Source: an uncultured Anaerolineaceae bacterium (GTDB taxonomy: Bacteria; Chloroflexota; Anaerolineae; Promineifilales; Promineifilaceae). Taken from it: DNA of 8,033 nt. Both the position numbers and the translations under genes were made by a program. This document shows, piece by piece, positions 5,242-8,033 of the stretch (position 1 is its first letter; each line of letters begins with the position of its first letter). The notes beneath the pieces were generated by a model. It was not told the DNA's origin and searched no databases. It saw only the letters and a program-made list of their open reading frames with translations. The stretch is from contig CALBTC010000397.1 of assembly GCA_937967805.1 (NCBI GenBank), positions 1 through 8,033 on the forward strand. The letters are read 5' to 3'.

Positions 5242-5750
5242 GTCGCTCGCAAATTGATCGGTTTTTAACGGCCGTTGGCCAACGCTGTGAGCCTGACACA
5301 ACTTTATACTTGTTGGGTGGTGGGGCTTTGGAACTGTTAGGTGGGGCACGACCCACAATTGATCTCGACTACGTAAGTGATGATTTGCAATCTGACAGCT
5401 TGCAACAACTGTTGACCCAAACGGCCGATGAGATGCAAATCGAACTGGAAGCAGTGCCCATTGCCGAATTTGTGCCGCTTCCCCCAGATGCCGACAATCG
5501 GGCTGTCTTCGTCGGAGAGTTTGGCAATTTGACGGTGTATGTGTTTGATCCCTACACCATTGCTCTGAGTAAACTGGATCGAGGCTTCGATACGGATATT
5601 GAAGATATTCTTTTCCTGGTGCAGCGTCAGCTTATCTTGGTAGAAACGTTAGCAGATTTTGTGGAAACGGCCGTTACCCAAGCCAAACAATTTGATTTAG
5701 ACCCCACAGCCATGCGTCAACGCCTGCAAATTGTTCGCGAATCCATATAA
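5229..5750 (+). CDS. nucleotidyltransferase-fold protein (DUF6036 / AbiEii-like)
   Basis: A 173-residue protein starting with GTG. The nucleotidyltransferase signature is clear: LLGGGALELLGGARPTIDLDYV, with the GG at about 30-32, R41-P-T and the metal-binding pair D45/D47. A later segment, FDPYTIALSKLDRGFDTDIEDILFL (107-130), matches the KL...RD..D pattern seen in DUF6036 and AbiEii/AbiGii proteins. Known relatives include antitoxins and toxins that transfer nucleotides to tRNA or to their partner, and minimal nucleotidyltransferases paired with HEPN toxins. The actual substrate here is unknown. The gene overlaps the upstream unknown gene by 13 nt (5229-5241) and has AGGAG 6 nt before the start. 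The helicase-fold gene follows after 18 nt. Two ACGGCCGT octamers both encode Thr-Ala-Val. Confidence 0.85.
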   Translation: MESLSRSQIDRFLTAVGQRCEPDTTLYLLGGGALELLGGARPTIDLDYVSDDLQSDSLQQLLTQTADEMQIELEAVPIAEFVPLPPDADNRAVFVGEFGNLTVYVFDPYTIALSKLDRGFDTDIEDILFLVQRQLILVETLADFVETAVTQAKQFDLDPTAMRQRLQIVRESI

Positions 5751-5752
5751 GT

Positions 5753-5761
5753 TGTTATACT
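5753..5761 (+). promoter_or_regulatory. extended -10 element TGTTATACT before the helicase-fold gene
   Basis: TG plus one base plus TATACT ends 7 nt before the ATG at 5769, within the 18-nt gap after the nucleotidyltransferase gene. Only a weak -35 is visible (TTGTTC at 5731-5736, 19-bp spacing). The placement predicts leaderless transcription independent of the upstream pair. Confidence 0.45.
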
Positions 5762-5768
5762 TCCCCTC

Positions 5769-7844
5769 ATGACAGATGTGTTCCTTGAATTGACCCCCAC
5801 CCAACAGGCCGCCATCATGGCGGAACAGACCAGCTTTTTGCTCGGCCCGGCGGGGATGGGCAAAACGGCCGCACTCCAAAACCGCCTCCTCCGCCTGCTG
5901 CGTGAAGGCGAACCGGCCTACACTCTCCTGGTCATCGTCGCCGAGCCGGACCAGGCCCCCACGTACCTGGACGCGGTACACCGGTCCGGCCTGGGGCCGT
6001 ATGCCGACCTGAAGATCAGTACCTACAACCAGATGGCGATGGAAATGGTACAGCTGTTTTGGCCCCTGGTGGCGCGTCCGGCCGGGTTTGAACGGCCGTA
6101 TCACCCCCCCACCTTCCTCAGCTATGACCTGGCCCAGCTGCTGATGTGGCACATCATCACCCCCATGCTCAACGAAGGCGCTTTTGCCGACCTGCGCCTG
6201 CGCCCCCAGCAAATTGTCAGCCAGCTTTTAGACACGCTCAATCGCGCCGCGCTCAACAGCCTGAGCCTGGACGACGCCATTGAGCGGCAAATTCGCACCT
6301 GGACCGGCGAGCCGGAACGCATCCGCCACCTGAACGAAGCGGCCAGCGCCGCCCGCCAGTTCCGCGCCACCTGCCTGCGCGACAGCCTGCTCGATTTGTC
6401 CCTGGCCGTGGAGGTGTTTGACACGCAGCTGGTGCAGCATCCCGAATTCCACAAATATTTCAGCGAGCGCTACCGCCACCTCATCGTCGATAACATCGAG
6501 GAGCAAACGCCCGCCGGGCAAAATTTTGTGGCTGAACTGATGAACGAAACGGTGACAACGGCCGTGGCCTACGATGCCGCCGGAGGCTACAAACGGTTCC
6601 TCGCCGCCGATCCGCTGGGGGCCAACAAATTCCGCAGCCTCAGCGCCTATGCCTTTGACTTCAAAGAGTCGTTCATCACCAACACACCGCTGACCCACCT
6701 GGCAAACCTGGTGGAAAATCATTTGATGAACACGAGCAAGCCGTTTGCCGAAGCGCAGCAGGCGATCTTAGGCACGGTTGGCGGCCGTTATCGCCGCGAG
6801 ATGGTGGTCCAACTGGCCGATACGCTGCACGAGCTCATGGCCGAGCACGATCTGCACCCGTCCGAAATAGCCATCATCGCCCCCTACCTGGACGGGGCGC
6901 TGCGCTACATGCTGGAAAACGCCTTCCGCGATGCCGGACTGCCCTACTACCTGCTGCGCCGCCGCTCCAGCCCGCGCGACGAGCCGCGCGTGCGCGCCTG
7001 GCTCACCTGGCTGGCCCTGGCCCATCCCGCTTGGGACATTCCCGTCAGCCCGTTTGACGTGGCCGAGGCGCTCACCCTTAGCATCAGCGGCCTGGATGCC
7101 GCCCGCGCCGAACTGCTCACCGAATCGCTCTACCGGGTGGAGGGGCCGGAACTGCTGCCCATTTCTGAGCTACCGGACCGGATTGTGAGCCGGGTGGGGA
7201 TGGATTTTGTCGGGCTGTACGAGGAAATTCGTTTGTGGCTGGCGGGGCAAGACGGCCGTTCCGCCATCGACGTCTTTCTGCACCGCCTGTTTACCCTGCT
7301 GTCCGAGCGCCGCTTCCAGCCCGAGCCGGACGTGGCCGGCGCGGCCGTGTGCGACTGGCTGGTGCAGGCCGCCACCCGCCTGCGCCAATCGGCCGACGCC
7401 ATTGGGCTGCATTCCGCGGCCGCCGTGGGCAACGCCTTCATCGACGGCATCAACCAGGGGCTGGTGACGGCCAATCCGCCCGAGCTGGGCGACCCGCCCG
7501 ACCTCAACGGCATCATGATCTCCACGATTTACGGCTACCTGCTGGCCGGTTCGCCGGTGCGGGTGCAGGTGTGGCTGGAAACGGCTGCTACAGGCTGGTG
7601 GGACATCCCCAACCAACCGCTCAGCAACGCCTTTGTCCTGGCGCAAAGCTACGACCCCAGCCAGCCGTGGACGATGGACAACGATTTCCACATCCGCAAC
7701 CAACTGCTCAGCCGCATCGTGCGCGGCCTCACGGCGCGGTGCAGCGACGGCATTCTGCTGGCCAGCAGCGACCTGGACCGCCGCGGCGTGCGCCAGGAAG
7801 GCCCGCTGTGGCGCGCTTTGCAGCCGGTGCGCAGTATTCCCTGA
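5769..7844 (+). CDS. UvrD/Rep-like helicase-fold protein with degenerate motifs
   Basis: A 691-residue protein with the layout of superfamily 1 UvrD/PcrA helicases. A Q-motif-like LTPTQQAAI (8-16) precedes a good Walker A, GPAGMGKT (26-33). LLVIVAEP (53-60) and ISTYNQMAMEM (83-93) stand where motifs Ia and Ic belong. Walker B reads LIVDNIEEQTPAGQ (238-251), where active enzymes have VDEfQD, so the catalytic glutamate is replaced by N242. PSEIAIIAPYLDGALRYMLENAFRDAGLPYYLL (364-396) resembles motif IV. Motif V (ISTIYGYLLAGSP, 584-595) lacks the H-x-x-K-G-L-E core, and motif VI is only hinted at by RGLTAR (652-657). It probably binds ATP weakly or structurally, or works as a non-helicase subunit, as AddB does for AddA. 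The start at 5769 has no ribosome binding site but sits 7 nt after TATACT. No nuclease domain is evident. A full-length frame argues against a pseudogene. Confidence 0.78.
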   Translation: MTDVFLELTPTQQAAIMAEQTSFLLGPAGMGKTAALQNRLLRLLREGEPAYTLLVIVAEPDQAPTYLDAVHRSGLGPYADLKISTYNQMAMEMVQLFWPLVARPAGFERPYHPPTFLSYDLAQLLMWHIITPMLNEGAFADLRLRPQQIVSQLLDTLNRAALNSLSLDDAIERQIRTWTGEPERIRHLNEAASAARQFRATCLRDSLLDLSLAVEVFDTQLVQHPEFHKYFSERYRHLIVDNIEEQTPAGQNFVAELMNETVTTAVAYDAAGGYKRFLAADPLGANKFRSLSAYAFDFKESFITNTPLTHLANLVENHLMNTSKPFAEAQQAILGTVGGRYRREMVVQLADTLHELMAEHDLHPSEIAIIAPYLDGALRYMLENAFRDAGLPYYLLRRRSSPRDEPRVRAWLTWLALAHPAWDIPVSPFDVAEALTLSISGLDAARAELLTESLYRVEGPELLPISELPDRIVSRVGMDFVGLYEEIRLWLAGQDGRSAIDVFLHRLFTLLSERRFQPEPDVAGAAVCDWLVQAATRLRQSADAIGLHSAAAVGNAFIDGINQGLVTANPPELGDPPDLNGIMISTIYGYLLAGSPVRVQVWLETAATGWWDIPNQPLSNAFVLAQSYDPSQPWTMDNDFHIRNQLLSRIVRGLTARCSDGILLASSDLDRRGVRQEGPLWRALQPVRSIP

Positions 7845-7923
7845 CCAATTTCCCTGTGAACGGACAGTAAAAATCAGATTTTGGCTAGAAACGGCCGTCT
7901 CCCCCTGTGCTATACTGCGCTAC
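7845..7923. other. short intergenic gap with octamer and promoter
   Basis: Besides one ACGGCCGT (7891-7898) and the -10 element at 7908-7916, nothing is recognisable. There is no clear terminator for the helicase-fold gene. Confidence 0.5.
7908..7916 (+). promoter_or_regulatory. extended -10 element TGCTATACT before the last gene
   Basis: TGC-TATACT ends 7 nt before the ATG at 7924, the same geometry as at 5753-5761. No good -35 is seen, which is typical of extended -10 promoters. Confidence 0.45.
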
Positions 7924-8033
7924 ATGGTCATAAGGCTAATTGAAACATTAGCCATTACACTAAAAATAAAGTCAGTTCACTCTCTCGGTTTGTCAGATGT
8001 TAATTCAGTAAAAGAGGATATGTTGAGGGCAAC
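7924..8033 (+). CDS. 5' end of an unidentified gene, cut by the window edge
   Basis: The frame opens with ATG at 7924 and has no stop through 8033, giving 36 full codons (MVIRLIETLAITLKIKSVHS and onward). The support is the promoter-like TATACT 7 nt upstream. No ribosome binding site is present, consistent with a leaderless start as proposed for 4717 and 5769. The stretch is clearly more AT-rich than the preceding gene. The product is not recognisable from 36 residues, and a chance open frame of this length is possible. Confidence 0.4.
   Translation, partial: MVIRLIETLAITLKIKSVHSLGLSDVNSVKEDMLRA

Larger units (their letters stand above)
786..7898. repeat. dispersed octamer palindrome ACGGCCGT, 19 copies
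   Basis: Exact copies start at 786, 1756, 2301, 2484, 2694, 3015, 3189, 3312, 3474, 3571, 3628, 4167, 4201, 5268, 5667, 6092, 6558, 7252 and 7891. About 0.12 copies would be expected by chance in 8 kb of even composition. Fifteen are in genes: eleven read as Thr-Ala-Val, two as Glu-Arg-Pro, and two in the third phase. Four are between genes. One-base variants occur at 1947, 2151, 4674, 5421, 5865, 6781 and 7341. The spread over phases and non-coding DNA points to selection or bias at DNA level. Confidence 0.85.

Noticed and set aside
7170..7703. 177-codon minus-strand frame in the helicase-fold gene
   Set aside because: Antisense shadow of a gene with recognisable Walker A and UvrD layout.
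7235..7870. 211-codon plus-strand frame inside the helicase-fold gene
   Set aside because: Alanine, arginine, proline and glycine-rich shadow typical of an alternative frame in GC-rich DNA.

Overview
The window is from a bacterial chromosome of mixed composition: the first and last large genes look GC-rich and the middle is closer to balanced. I infer a Chloroflexota-like organism (Anaerolineae type). The grounds are a YkpA/YbiT-like ABC-F protein, a SWIM zinc-finger protein, two toxin-less antitoxins, and several start codons that look leaderless. No rRNA, tRNA, CRISPR array or transposase is visible, and the lineage is a guess from style, not a database match.

Layout. 1-1488 (+) is the 3' part of an ABC-F translation-factor ATPase whose start lies before the window. 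1489-1826 is non-coding, with short degenerate repeats, then a promoter and a good ribosome binding site. 1827-3617 (+) is a SWIM zinc-finger protein with a long helical-repeat C-terminus. 3618-3826 holds a perfect 18-bp palindrome and a row of hairpins, one followed by a T-tract. Next come two antitoxin-type genes on the minus strand: a YefM/Phd-like antitoxin (4081 down to 3827) and an HTH antidote-like protein (4514 down to 4197). Neither has a recognisable toxin beside it. Each has its own promoter overlapped by a palindromic candidate operator. From 4717 the plus strand resumes with a small helical protein of unknown function, overlapped by 13 nt by a nucleotidyltransferase-fold (DUF6036/AbiEii-like) gene. 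A 691-residue UvrD-like helicase-fold protein with degenerate catalytic motifs follows. A last gene starts at 7924 and runs off the window.

How the parts may work together. The unknown gene and the nucleotidyltransferase are translationally coupled and look like a two-gene module, possibly toxin-antitoxin-like (inference). The helicase-fold gene follows only 18 nt later but has its own -10 element placed for a leaderless start. The two solitary antitoxins sit head-to-tail next to this module, so 3.8-5.75 kb reads as a small accessory island.

The strongest sequence-level signal is the octamer palindrome ACGGCCGT. I count 19 exact copies in 8 kb against about 0.12 expected for a random 8-mer. 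They occur in genes in all three codon phases and between genes, much like the HIP1 octamer of cyanobacteria. A second recurring signal is TATACT followed 6-7 nt later by ATG at three gene starts.
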